Shown: positions 54,324-64,000, counted from the stretch's first letter. The stretch: 64,000 nt of DNA from Pseudopithomyces maydicus (GCA_026873275.1 JANTUC010000002.1:186001-250000), one strand, 5' to 3'. The notes: generated from the sequence alone by a model not told the origin. Translations and numbers: made by a program.

Positions 54324-55898
54324 ATGGACGGACTTACCCTCCTAGACGGCTACTCGTCCGGATCGGAAATGGACACCGACAGTGTCTGCAGTGCGGATAG
54401 ATATGAGCCAACTCCGGAGCCTCCATCCGTCCCGACCGTTCACACCCCTTCCGGACCGAAACTACTTCAGCCCATAGCTCTGGAGCCAAAACCGTGGTTG
54501 CCAACCCCTCGTGCCATTCATGCTCACATCATGCATAAGAAGTCCCTCCGCGAATACCCGAGCATCACGACTATGCCCGCACCCTACACGGCATTCACGA
54601 AGCTGTCCACTCGCCAGGATATGGAAACCCGTCCGTGTATGCAGCCGGGTTCCCGTACCCACCTTCTTACCTGTGGTCATCATGCCGTAAGCTTCCTTTC
54701 CCTCTCTCCACACATATCCACATCCACATTCATATGTATATATAAGAATCTAACCCCTATTCAGGCCCTTCCCTCCGCCCAACCCTGTGCCCCGAACTGC
54801 TCGCACGCCTTCGACCCCCTAACCTCCCAACCAACCCGACACGCCGCCCTCGTCTCCAAGCTCCGACACACCGCCGCCCAAGCCCTCAACAGCTACTTCG
54901 CAACCTTCGCCAACCCGCACTCCCACGTGTACTCCCAGCGTTCCGTGGGCATGCACACGGTGCACATGCACACCATGACGACCCTGTGCAAGGCCCAGGA
55001 TGCCGAGTTGCGCCCTACGGCTCTGCTGACGGATGGCAATTTCGAGTGTCGTCTGTGTGGAATCAAGGGCCCTCGGGAGACGCGAAGTGCCGTGTTTGTG
55101 CAGCGCATTCCGTATGCGTGTGTGGTTGTTGGTGGGGATGAGCGCGATGAGGTTGTGGTTGGGGCATTGCGTGCCGGGGTTGAACCTGATGGGCGGAAGT
55201 TGGAGAATGGAAATGGAAATGGACAGGGGCGCGGAGGTGGATTCGGCGGTGGGAACGGATATGGATATGGACCTGGAAATGGAGGTGGAGGTGGATTCAG
55301 CGGTGGAAACAGATATGGATATGGAGGTGGAAATGGAACCGGTGGTGGATTCGGCGGTGGAAACGGGTATGGACGTGGGAATGGATTCGGCGGTGGAAAT
55401 GCACATGCATATGGACGCGGGAATGGAACTCGTGTGCCCCCGTGGGGCGGAGGTCGAGGTCGAGGTGTAGGATATGGTCGAGATCAGGGTCCTAGTCGAG
55501 GTCAGGGTTACGGTGGAGGTGGGGGCCGTGAAGGATATGATGCTGGATACGCTGCAGGATTGGCTGCAGGAAATGGTGGAAGAAATGCTGTGAAGGGTCC
55601 GACGGTTGGTGCTCGGGAGAAACCGGTGCATGCAGGGAAGGGATTGGGTGATGGTGCTCGGAGTGCTGGATTGGGTCATAATCGAACTGGAGTTCCGGGT
55701 TCGGGAGTTGCGAGCCTGAGGCTTGCAGCGAAGATGAGAAACGAAGCTAGGCTGACAGCGAGGTTGAGGGAAGAAGCAAGACTGAGGAGGGAAGCGGAGG
55801 TTGGAAGGATGAGGAGGGCAGAGAAGGCTGCTGCGATGAAGAAGTTGGCGGAGGAGAGCTTGGTGGATGGGATGCAGGGCTTGATGGAAAAGAAGTGA
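54324..55898 (+). CDS. uncharacterised protein with Cys/His knuckles and a Gly/Asn/Tyr-rich tract
   Basis: The frame is open for 524 codons, but 54688-54765 has a perfect intron look (GTAAGC to TTCAG), is 78 bases long and contains no stop. Removing it joins LLTCGHHA to ALPSAQPCAPNCSHAF, which makes better protein sequence, so the main form is probably 498 residues. The N-terminus is acidic and Ser/Pro-rich. Paired Cys/His residues (TCGHH, PCAPNC, then CRLCG at about residue 250) could bind zinc. Residues from about 300 to 370 are repeats of GGGNGYGYG type, followed by RGRG and QG-rich sequence. The C-terminal 70 residues are a charged helix (RLAAKMRNEARLTARLREEA). Function unknown; the low-complexity tract resembles those of RNA-associated proteins. 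Confidence 0.75.
   Translation: MDGLTLLDGYSSGSEMDTDSVCSADRYEPTPEPPSVPTVHTPSGPKLLQPIALEPKPWLPTPRAIHAHIMHKKSLREYPSITTMPAPYTAFTKLSTRQDMETRPCMQPGSRTHLLTCGHHAVSFLSLSPHISTSTFICIYKNLTPIQALPSAQPCAPNCSHAFDPLTSQPTRHAALVSKLRHTAAQALNSYFATFANPHSHVYSQRSVGMHTVHMHTMTTLCKAQDAELRPTALLTDGNFECRLCGIKGPRETRSAVFVQRIPYACVVVGGDERDEVVVGALRAGVEPDGRKLENGNGNGQGRGGGFGGGNGYGYGPGNGGGGGFSGGNRYGYGGGNGTGGGFGGGNGYGRGNGFGGGNAHAYGRGNGTRVPPWGGGRGRGVGYGRDQGPSRGQGYGGGGGREGYDAGYAAGLAAGNGGRNAVKGPTVGAREKPVHAGKGLGDGARSAGLGHNRTGVPGSGVASLRLAAKMRNEARLTARLREEARLRREAEVGRMRRAEKAAAMKKLAEESLVDGMQGLMEKK
55225..55470 (+). repeat. degenerate Gly/Asn/Tyr-codon repeat
   Basis: Imperfect repeats of about 18-30 bases encode GGGNGYG-like units within the preceding gene. 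The opposite strand stays open over the same stretch because of this composition, which explains a long antisense frame. Confidence 0.75.
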
Positions 55899-56527
55899 TT
55901 GTGAGGGCTGGAAAGAGTGTTGGAGATTGGATAAAGAGATAGAGACGGTTGGCTGGTCAAAATTGGATAACGGGGCAAAGATGGACGGTTGGTCAAGATT
56001 GTACGAAGGGATACAGGTGAAAAATTGGTCAAGATTGGCTGGGGGATATATGGTGGCATGGCAAAAAATGGCGATTACAGGCGTGGTTTCATTCTGATAC
56101 AAAGGGGAAGTGTGCACACACGACTGCATCCTTACTCTACAGGCTCCTTCTATTGTCTTTGCGAGAGACAGTGTACTAGGAGATGGTTTCTGGGTTGTCG
56201 ATTGGGTTTCCTTATCATTTCCTTGATATCTACTGTCTGGGCGATGGCGTGTCTGGCTGACGGACACTTTTCCATTATCTCCTTGATTTTCGATTCCAGA
56301 AAAGGTGGTTTCTGCTGTCTGGGCGAGGGCGTGTTTGATTGGCGGACACTTTTTCATTATCATGTCCCTGGTCTCTCCTGTCTGGACGAGGGCGTGTCTG
56401 GCTGGCGGACATTTTTCGATTATCATTTCCTTGATCTCATTATCTGCACAAAAGGTCTGAGTCTTCAAACACTCACACCACCATGTATCTAAATCTACAT
56501 CTACCCATAACTATCCATCCAAACACC
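55899..56527. other. convergent intergenic region with tandem repeats
   Basis: This region lies between two converging genes. It holds three imperfect repeat copies (see 56233-56440) and no supported gene. Confidence 0.5.
56233..56440. repeat. three imperfect tandem copies of a 60-80 base unit
   Basis: The unit begins CTGTCTGG(G/A)CGA and continues with GGCGTGT, a CTGGCTG-like step, CGGACA and a T-rich TTTTTC/ATTATC segment. Copies start at 56233, 56315 and 56378, so spacing is 82 and 63 bases. They fall in the 3' flank shared by the Gly-rich gene and the isomerase gene. Confidence 0.65.
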
Positions 56528-57863
56528 CTACTCCACATATGAAGTGTACACCTCCAACCCCTTCTTCGCCTTAAACTCCACCTCGGTCCCCTGCCCCACA
56601 AAGAAAATATACCCCTCCCTCAACTCATACTCCTTGCTCCCCGCCCTCAAACTGCCCTCTCCACCCGCAACCACAAATATCGACGGCCCATCGATCGCGC
56701 CCACACTCTCCTCCTCGCCCTCTTTCAACTCCATCGCCAGTACGTTAAACTCGCTCAACGGCGGTGCGTAGACTTTCGTCTTCCCGCTCTTCGACCGCTC
56801 AAACGGCTTAGGCTTGAGCATGCACTCCTCGGCCGAGTGCGGCGTGAATGTTAAACAGGACGTGAACATGTCGACGGAGTTGCGGTCCGCGCGCGGGCAG
56901 AACCCCGTGTTGAGCACGTTGTTCGAGCGCGCCATGCACTCGATGATGTCGCCGGAGAGGTAGGCGTGGATGCCGTCGGCGGGGATGTAGATGCTGTCGC
57001 CCTTCTTCAGCTTGAGGTAGTTCATGGTGATGAGGGCGACGACGGTGCCGTTGTCCGTCTTGTCGTATTGCTTCGACAGGCGGGGGATGAGCTCGGGGAT
57101 GTAAGAGTCCTTGCCGAATTGCTCCTTTGGGAGTTGCTGCAGGGCGTCGTTGGTCTTCTTGATGGCTTCGTCGGAGGCGGTGAGCATGGTTTTGACGATG
57201 TGCTTGAGGGTTTGGTCGTCGAAGTCTGGCTTCTTGACAGAAGGGAGGAAGGGTTGAAGGGGTGGCAGCTGCATCAGGCGCTGGATGTCGGCGAGAGGCT
57301 TGAAGCCGCAGAAGGCCTCGAAGTCGCCTAGGGCGAGGGCAATTTCGGGCTTGTGGTTTGGGTCGGTGAATTGATCTGGGTCGCGGCTGTGGAGCTGGGC
57401 GGCGAGATCCTTGTTCTATGCAGTGTTAGAAATGATGATTTGGAGTATGGGTTCAGAGGGTAAACTAACGGGGTGCAATTGTAGGGGTAGAGCTTTCGCT
57501 ATCGAGAGCACCTTTGGCAAGAAGGGGATCTTGGTGTGGTTGAATTTTTCAATTGTCCGCTTGCCAATTAAATGTTGTGCGTTCTTGTCCAGCACGTCTT
57601 GGAGGTCTTCTCCGGTTTCCAGGACGTATGAGGGTAGCTCGGGATATGTTCCCATCCACCTGTCACGTGTGAGTTGGTTTCCTGCTTGTGCACTTGGCTC
57701 ACAATTGGGGCACTCACATCTCAGCGTATGGTGTGTTCTCGTCAATCTTAAAGTCTGTACCCGGGGTCTTGGAACATAATGTCGCGGCAATAGAGTTTGA
57801 GCCCTGCCTGCCCCAGGGGTACTCGTTGCACTTGCATTTCAGCTGGATGACTTTTTCGACCAT
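56528..57863 (-). CDS. mannose-6-phosphate isomerase, class I
   Basis: Three exons (57863-57718, 57659-57470, 57415-56528) give 407 residues. The enzyme interconverts fructose-6-phosphate and mannose-6-phosphate, the entry to GDP-mannose for wall mannan and glycosylation. Family features in order: CKCNEYPWGRQGSNS near the start, YAEMWMGTYPELPS, LSIAKALPLQLHPNKDLA with the zinc-binding His, DPNHKPEIALALGDFEAFCGF (the signature with a second ligand), KGDSIYIPADGIHAYLSGDIIECMARSNN, and a C-terminal cupin ending EVYTSYVE. The last codon of exon 1 is split across the intron. The frame is intact. The gene is head to head with a GT34 mannosyltransferase (58778), 914 bases apart. Confidence 0.95.
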
Positions 57864-58777
57864 GTTGAGAGAGTTAGACGTATTATTCAAGGGTAGGGGA
57901 GAGGTAGGAAGTATTTATTGGATGTATATGTCTACATGATGGAAACGTGGTGGGCAGGTACTTATTCTACCCTGAGAAGCATATCTGTGACAGGCATTCG
58001 ACGTCATAGCGGAGTATACAGATCAAAGTCGTCTTCTCGAAATCATCGCATCCGGGTGCCGCCACCCGCAGATGGTCTAGACACCCTGGCTATATCGGAG
58101 CCTACTGTGTCCCTGAAGTGACGATTCGGGCATATGGGCAGCGAAAGACTATACATAGAGAAAGGCTTGGCGCCAGTGAGGAGGCTCCCAGGCGGCGCCA
58201 TGCTTACAGCAGCTGCTCAACCACGACATGCAGCAGACGAGTAGCCATGTTGTACGTGTGTTCTCATTTCAACGCGAAGGGGCTGGACAAGAAGCCACTC
58301 TGTCCGACCGGCGGCGGATGGGGTGCACGTGGGACTTTCCAGGATCCCCAGAGCGCAAGAGACGATTTACGAGGTGCTGGCTGCGAACACGACGCAAGAC
58401 TGGCAACTCCATATGTAGAGTAAATACAGATCGACGAGCACGAGGCGGTCGGAAATGAGTCCCAACAATCGAAATTCACCCAAGCAAGGGCCGAGCGATG
58501 GCGGACGACGTGGACAGGGGGTCTTCTTGGCGCGACGCCCCGACGGCAGGCCCGCGATAATGACACTAAATTTCCTCCAAGCACATGTGAAGCTGCAGTA
58601 GACCACGGGCTCTGCATTGCGTCGTCTCGTCGTCCCCTTGAGCTTTCCACGTGCCCCAGCATGAACTTGAAATAGGCGCATCGTCTCCATCTGCCACCGC
58701 TCGTTCGCATCCTCTGACCTGGCTTCTGGCCTCCCTGGCCGCATTCCCCCCCGTGCCCCCGTGCTCCCGACTCGACA
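57864..58777. other. divergent intergenic region, isomerase and mannosyltransferase promoters
   Basis: This 914-base region lies between two divergent genes for mannose metabolism. I see no gene and no obvious shared palindromic site. Confidence 0.5.
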
Positions 58778-59889
58778 ATGCACTTCGCCATGCCGCCGCG
58801 CAAGACGTCGCGCCCGCCGCCGTACGCCGCCAGAAACCAGACCTCGATACCGATTCCGCCTGCGCTGAAGAACCTGTTGCGCGGGGAAGCTGCGGTCGCT
58901 CGCGCTGGGGATCCTGGGCTTCTTGACGCTCATCTGGCTGTTCCGTCGGGGCGGCGACGCGGGCGTGAGCCTGCCCAAGGTCGCGGTGGGCTCTGGACCG
59001 CCCGTCGTCATCGTCACGACCATCGACCCAAAGGCCGACGCGGCGTGGGTGGCCAAGATTAAGAAGAACAGGGACGACTACGCGAAGAAGCATGGTGGGT
59101 GTACAGGATGGATGTACGCCCCGGCCTGGCTGACATACATACAACAGGCTACCTGACCTTCTTTCCCGCAAACAACCACTACCCCATCAACAACTCGCCC
59201 AAGACATGGTCCAAGGTGCCCGCCCTGCGCCATGCCATGACCCTCTTCCCAGGCTCCACCTACTTCTGGTACCTGGACAGCGGCGCCCTCATCATGAACC
59301 CCTCCATCGACCTCCAGTCGCACGTCCTCAAGGCCTCCCGCCTCGAGGAGATCATGCTCACTAACGAGCCCGTCGTGCCCCCGGACAGCGTCATCAAGAC
59401 CTTCGGCAACCTCAAGGGCGACCGCATCGACTTCGTCGTCACCCAGGACAAAGAGGGCCTCGTCCCCACCAGCATCATCGTGCGCAACGGCGACTGGGCA
59501 AAGTACTTCCTCGACGCCTGGTTCGACCCCATCTACCGCAGCTACAACTTCCAAAAGGCTGAGTCCCACGCCCTCGAGCACATCGTGCAGTACGTCGCCG
59601 CGAGGCACCCCTCCCCTCCCCACCCCACCCCTGAGTAGCCCACTCAACATGACATGGCATGACCCACTAACTTACGCGTTCCAGATGGCACGGCACCATC
59701 CTCGCCAAGCTCGCCCTCATCCCGCAGAACCTCCTCAACTCGTACGCAACCGGCCCCGCGAACCCCAAGTACGGCAAATACAAGGAGGGCGACCTCGTAG
59801 CCAACTTCCCCGGCTGCGCCCGCGAGAAGCCAGACTGCGCCGCCGAGCACCAGGCGTACTTTGACATCCTCGATAAGAACGCTGCATAG
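58778..59889 (+). CDS. GT34 alpha-1,6-mannosyltransferase (Mnn10/Mnn11 type), frame off by one
   Basis: Three exons (58778-59094, 59148-59589, 59685-59889). Type II Golgi membrane protein: a short cytosolic start (MHFAMPPRKTSRPPPY), a hydrophobic anchor (LRSLALGILGFLTLIWLF) and a lumenal catalytic domain with PPVVIVTTIDPKA, NNHYPINNSPKTWSKVPALR, TYFWYLDSGALIMNPS and a C-terminal WHGTILAKLALIPQ. Relatives in the M-Pol II complex extend the alpha-1,6-mannan backbone. Exon 1 has 317 bases where 316 (or 319) fit: the frame changes at the GCGGGGAAG step near 58878-58886, between KNLLRG and KLRSLALG. With that the product is 320 residues. This is the opposite sign (one base too many) to most breaks in the window. 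Confidence 0.85.
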
Positions 59890-60581
59890 ACGCCGCGCTT
59901 GGGATGATTGCTGCCGCCGCCTCGGGCCGTGGGCAGAGATCGGTTGGGATGAGATATACATACATAGATACATGTATGCATCTATGCTTGTTCCCCGACC
60001 TCGGCCCCGGCCCCGAGGTGCCACTTTTCATAGATGCATTGCCCGCGTACGAGCACCACGAGAGATGTCGCCACCTTGGTGGCGGTGCGGGCGTATCGGC
60101 GTTGGCGTTGATGCGCTTGGATGAATTCTTGACTTTTTGAGTTTATACCATGAAGGGGGTGCTACTTTGGTTGCATCAGGGGAGAGCATTGGGTGCGTAT
60201 GGATGGATTGGGGTGGATTGATATTTGGACCTACGTTCATGGTGACGTGAGGATGCGTTAATCTTTTGGAAAAGGGCATTGGAGTTACGCGGTGTGGTAT
60301 GGTTTGGTTTGGGATGTGTGTGTGTTATGTATGGTGGTATGGTATTGTATGCTACACTATATACAACTTGTATTTTACATACATACGATGGTTCTTTCTA
60401 CGCAGCGGGTGCGCGGTCTATATATGCGTGATGGTCGTGGTATATCTACACTACAGTACAGGGATAAGTATCGTACAGCGAAGTTAGTAGGTCAGTCGGT
60501 CAATCAGTCAGTCAGTCAGTCCATCAGTCGGCACCTTCTTCACTCCCCCTCCCCCTGGCTTCCTCTGCGCCTTCACACTCT
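59890..60581. other. convergent intergenic region
   Basis: This 692-base gap lies between two converging genes. It has T/G-rich stretches at 60290-60370 and a short repeat of TCAG units at about 60492-60530. No gene is supported. Confidence 0.5.
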
Positions 60582-62783
60582 TCATCGAGCGCCTCGGCCG
60601 TGCCCCCTCTCCCGACTACTCACTTGCTTCGGCCCACTCACAACACTCGCACACATGGGCATCCTCGCTCCCACAAACTTCCCCAACGGACTAAACACCT
60701 CCACCTCCGGAAACGCCACCACATCCGCTGCATCCTCCTCCTCAATCCTCTCCTTCACATACACCTCCCCCTCATCTTCGCCTCATGCTTCAACCGCAGC
60801 TCCTCCTCCGCCCGCCGCTGCGCCTCCAACTTCGCCTTCCGCGCCGCATTCGGATCCTTCTTCACCATGCCGACGGGGGCCCACCCTTGCGGGCGCCGCA
60901 CCTGCGCGCTGATCTCGAGCCAGCCCACGCCCTCGATCAGGATATCCGTGCTGAAGACGCGGAAGGGGAGATTCTCCGGGCGCATCTTGGCGGCTACCTT
61001 GCTCGTCAGCGGGCCCGCGATCTCCTTCGTGACATCCCACTTCAGCTTGAAGCGCCCGGCGGAGCGCATCTGCGGGCCTACATCACGCCGCAGTATGCTC
61101 TCGACGTGGCGGTCGGACGTCTGCGCCTGGAGATCGACCGCCTTGTCGGTGCGCGTGATGTGCGGTGTTATCGGGACGAACGGGTGCACCAGGAAGATGA
61201 GGTCCGACGTCACGGGCGTGATGCGGATGAGGCCGCCGCCGAGGAGGAGCGATTGCCCTGGCTTGAGGACGTGCCGGGTAGCGGTGATGCGGTGCTTCAT
61301 TATGAGGTCGTCCTGGGATGGGGTCTGGACGAAGGATTCTAGCCCGGGCGATGTGCGCGCGAGGCCGGGGAGGTCGATGAGCTCGCCTTTGTTGCGGCCG
61401 AAGGGGATGCGGATGGGGGAGGCGGTTGTGCCGGGGAGGGAGGAGGCGATGGGGAGAACGGGGTAAGGGGTGTACGGTTGAGCTGGGGGAGCAAAGCGTC
61501 GGGGTCAAGATCCTCGTCGTCCTCTTCCACTTTCTCGTCTTCTGGCTGGGGCGGCTTGTGCGCGTGTTCCTTTGCGAGCTTGTTGTGGCGGTCTACCTCT
61601 GCGTCTTCATCCGCGAGCTGTTTCTGCACGGCGACGAGGTCTTCGATGGACTGCGCGGCTTTCATCATGGCCTCGCGCTCGGCGGCGGAGCGAATCTGGC
61701 GCACGTCCTGGTAGTCTGCGCCGCGGCCCTTGGGGAAGACGACCTCGAAGAGGTTGGATTTGCCGACGTTGACCTTGCCCACCATCCAGCCTGCGCCGCC
61801 TCTTTCCCAGATCTCCTCCTTGACCTGCTTAGTCCACCACCCTCTTTTCGCGCTGACCAGTCTGACGTTCCCGAGACGCGCATCCTTATTCGTGCGCCCG
61901 AGTGCGTCTCGCAGGACGTTTTGGATGTACGGCATGAGTGCGTCAACCTGCTCCTTCTTCGGCGCCAGCAAGTCGGAGCGCGTGATGATGAAGCTGACCT
62001 CGGCAATGCGGTCGTTGGCCACCCATCCCTTGTGCTTCGCTCGGCGATTCTTGGTTCGGAGTTTGGGTATCCGCAGGGACGTCTGCAACGTTGGTATAAG
62101 GGAGAGAGGAAGTCAGCGGCGTCGACGACGTGGTATATATGATTGCGGCGATGCGGCGATTCGGCAATGGTTTGCTGGATGGCTTCGACGGAGGGGTGGT
62201 GGATGGGTGTTCCCACACGGTGGTTTATGAGGTTATGGCAGCGGTCGCACACTGGGGTCTTGGGTGCGCCTGTATCGATCTCGTTGCCCTTTTCCAGCAC
62301 GTCTCGCTCGAGGCCTATTTCCTCCAAGACCTTAGGATCTATCTGCTTCAGCGCCTTGGTGTATACATCGTCCTCCTTTTGCTCCGCGGGCTTAGCGTCT
62401 GGATCGTATTCGAGGTACCGTAAGACGGATTTGCGGTCGAGGTTGTAATAGCCTGCCTCCTTTTTGTCGTATATCTGTGTTGGGGCACCACATCCTGGGC
62501 AAGCGCGAGGAAGCGGCTGAGTTATGCGGTTCTTGTGCTCGACTGCCGGTGGCTGCGTGGATGGAATGGGTTCGGCATCTGCAGGTACTACGGTGGCAGG
62601 TCCTTGCCGTGTCCGCCTAGATGTGGAGAATGTGTGGGATAACTGGAGCGAGTTCCGTCCATTAGGCGTTCGTTTCGCTACCGGAGGGCGCAAGAGAGCT
62701 GGACAGAGGAAGGCTGGTATCGAAGTCTGCAGTGCATGCTGGTCGTTCAGAAGCCTCCTTGTCTGCCGGAGGGCAGGGCGCAT
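60582..62783 (-). CDS. GEP3: mitochondrial circularly permuted GTPase GEP3 (YqeH-like), one base short in three places
   Basis: GEP3 is a fungal mitochondrial member of the YqeH/RsgA group, linked to mitoribosome assembly. The first 60 residues are Arg/Ser-rich, like a targeting sequence. Zinc-knuckle cysteines lie at CPGC (95-98) and CDRC (179-182). GTPase motifs occur in permuted order: DAAD, then ITRSDLLAPKK (G4), VSAKRGWW (G5), GKVNVGKSNLFEVVFP (G1) and DLPGL (G3). The frame shifts at 62101-62113 (after HVVDAADF), at 61467-61470 (after LNRTP) and at the run of five C at 60767-60771 (after EAKMRG). Each needs one added base, giving 734 residues and the conserved end EEEDAADVVAFPEVEVFSP. 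There are no introns. Three breaks in one conserved gene argue for sequence error, but decay is not excluded. Confidence 0.82.
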
Positions 62784-63176
62784 GTCGTTGGAAAGGCTAA
62801 TTTATGGATCTTATATTGGACTCAAAAAGGAAACCTGGTTTCGAACTGCGTATTTTAGGCACCTGGGCCCTCGGTCGATGTGGTGGTATCGTCGCAACGC
62901 GCCTCTGCGACATGTACCCATCCCGTCCCAAAAAGTTTCCAGCACGACGCGCTCCGGCTAAACCCATCCCGGACTAGCTGCGGATCGTTCCCTCTGACAC
63001 ACAAAATGGCTTGGCACGGGCGGGTAGGAGGAGCTTGGACTCCCACGCTTCACTAAAAGCATAACGTGGAGCGACAATTCTGGGGAAGGTCAGGTCATCG
63101 CTCCAAGACTCACCGTATTTCTTCTCCTCCCACCTCTCCATCCTCACCACACTTTTTCCATCCCAACACATACAAC
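62784..63176. other. divergent promoter region of GEP3 and aspartate aminotransferase
   Basis: This 393-base gap lies between the start codons of two divergent nuclear genes for mitochondrial proteins. No coding sequence is seen. Confidence 0.5.
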
Positions 63177-64000
63177 ATGCTCGCCTCATCGCGAACTGCT
63201 CTGCGTCAAGCTGCTTCCAAGCAGTTGTCCCTCCGCGCCGGCGCCAGGTCTGTCTCCGCCTGGTCGCAAGTGCCCCAGGGCCCTCCCGTGAGTCAAGCAC
63301 ATACCCACAACCCCAATTGACTCGACAACATGCTAATTGACGCGTAGGATGTAAGTATTCGTCTGTAGATATACAATTGATGTGATATGCTCACCTGTTT
63401 CCTCCTTTTTTCAGGCCATCCTCGGTGAGCCGCACCTTGTCCGCGTCCGCGCCGTGTCCACCGACTGACTGTGCGCAGGCATCACCGAAGCTTTCAAGGC
63501 CGACAGCAACCCTGAGAAGATCAACCTTGGTCCGTAACCTCCTCATTGGCACGTTACGTTGCCAGCAGCTAACGTCCTCAGGTGTCGGTGCCTACCGTGA
63601 TGACAAGGGCAAGCCGTTTGTCCTCCCGTCCGTGAAGCAGGCCGAGAAGCAGATCGTCGACAAGTCGCTCGACAAGGAATACGCCGGCATCACCGGTGTT
63701 CCTGCTTTCACCAAGGCTGCTCTCGAGCTCGCCTACGGCGCCGACTCGGCTCCTATCAAGGAGGGCCGCGTTGTCATTACCCAGTCCATCTCCGGTACCG
63801 GCGCTCTGCGCATCGGTGGTGCCTTCCTTGAGCGCTTCTACCCTGGCGCGAAGACCATCTACATCCCCAACCCCTCGTGGGCCAACCACAATGCTGTCTT
63901 CAAGGACTCCGGCCTGAAGGTCGAGAAGTACCGCTACTACAACAAGGACACCATCGGTCTCGACTTCGATGGAATGGTCGCCGACATCAAGGCCATGCCC
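63177..64000 (+). CDS. aspartate aminotransferase, mitochondrial (5' part, cut by window end)
   Basis: The exons present are 63177-63287, 63348-63350, 63415-63424, 63479-63529 and 63582 to the window end. The enzyme transfers the amino group between aspartate and 2-oxoglutarate with PLP and serves the malate-aspartate shuttle. The first 28 residues (MLASSRTALRQAASKQLSLR and on) form a mitochondrial presequence. The mature part starts WSQVPQGPPDAILGITEAF, then INLGVGAYRDDKGKPFVLP and ITQSISGTGALRIGGAFLERF, all classic class I aminotransferase sequence. The PLP lysine lies beyond the window. Two consecutive exons are only 3 and 10 bases long; both are required by the conserved PPDAILGITEAF. Their donors and acceptors are canonical. 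Confidence 0.93.
63348..63350 (+). other. 3-nt microexon of aspartate aminotransferase
   Basis: GAT, one codon for the conserved Asp of PPDAILG, is flanked by TAG upstream and GTAAGT downstream. The next exon (63415-63424) is 10 bases. Skipping the GAT would keep the frame but remove the Asp. Confidence 0.7.

Noticed and set aside
54819..56468. 549-codon open frame on the minus strand
   Set aside because: It runs antisense to the Gly/Asn/Tyr-rich gene and stays open because of that repeat composition. Its Ser/Thr-rich translation and repeated CPP segments come from the noncoding tandem repeats and match no family.
62820..62850. tRNA-like TTCGAA stretch
   Set aside because: No matching A box, acceptor stem or cloverleaf can be formed around it.

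Overview
This window is nuclear DNA of a filamentous ascomycete (Pezizomycotina; a Dothideomycete would fit, but the class is not proven here). The evidence is short GT-AG introns of about 45-230 bases, intergenic stretches of 0.3-3.6 kb, and families typical of these fungi: a Zn2Cys6 regulator, P450s, cutinase, a LysM secreted protein, a PIR cell-wall protein, Prm1 and a Rec8-type kleisin. I recognise no transposon, CRISPR array, rRNA or tRNA gene.

Layout. 1.9-8.3 kb: a Zn2Cys6 transcription factor, a P450 and a short-chain dehydrogenase, which look like a small metabolic gene cluster. The divergent P450/SDR promoter carries two copies of an 18-base module that joins a CGG-N4-CCG inverted repeat to CACGTG. 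8.5-9.3 kb: a doubtful hypothetical gene. 9.8-18.5 kb: rec8 cohesin, the proteasome deubiquitinase UBP6, the Arp2/3 subunit ARPC4 and mitochondrial 2-methylcitrate dehydratase. 19.5-30.6 kb: a PIR cell-wall protein, a small repetitive protein, a D-threonine-aldolase-like enzyme, a membrane-anchored GH16 protein, an Mpv17-family protein and a DUF924 protein. 30.8-36.8 kb: a second P450, the KEOPS subunit Gon7 and the HOPS subunit Vps39/Vam6. 38.8-41.7 kb: a secreted cutinase and a secreted LysM protein. 43.7-46 kb: the plasma-membrane fusion protein Prm1. 49.6-55.9 kb: three unrecognised fungal proteins, one with a long Gly/Asn/Tyr-rich tract. 56.5-60 kb: mannose-6-phosphate isomerase and a GT34 mannosyltransferase, head to head. 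60.6-64 kb: the mitochondrial GTPase GEP3 and the 5' part of mitochondrial aspartate aminotransferase.

Two properties stand out. First, about ten otherwise well-conserved genes have coding exons that are off by a single base, usually one base short and often at a run of five or six G/C. This points to consensus (homopolymer) errors rather than mass pseudogenisation. Exon coordinates below follow the sequence as given and each break is located. Second, conserved protein sequence requires very small exons: 5 nt in rec8, and 3 nt plus 10 nt in the aspartate aminotransferase gene.

Functionally the window mixes housekeeping genes (cohesion, proteasome, actin, vacuolar fusion, tRNA modification, mitochondrial metabolism) with accessory genes for the cell surface and host or substrate contact (cutinase, LysM, PIR, GH16, mannosylation) and a candidate secondary-metabolism locus.
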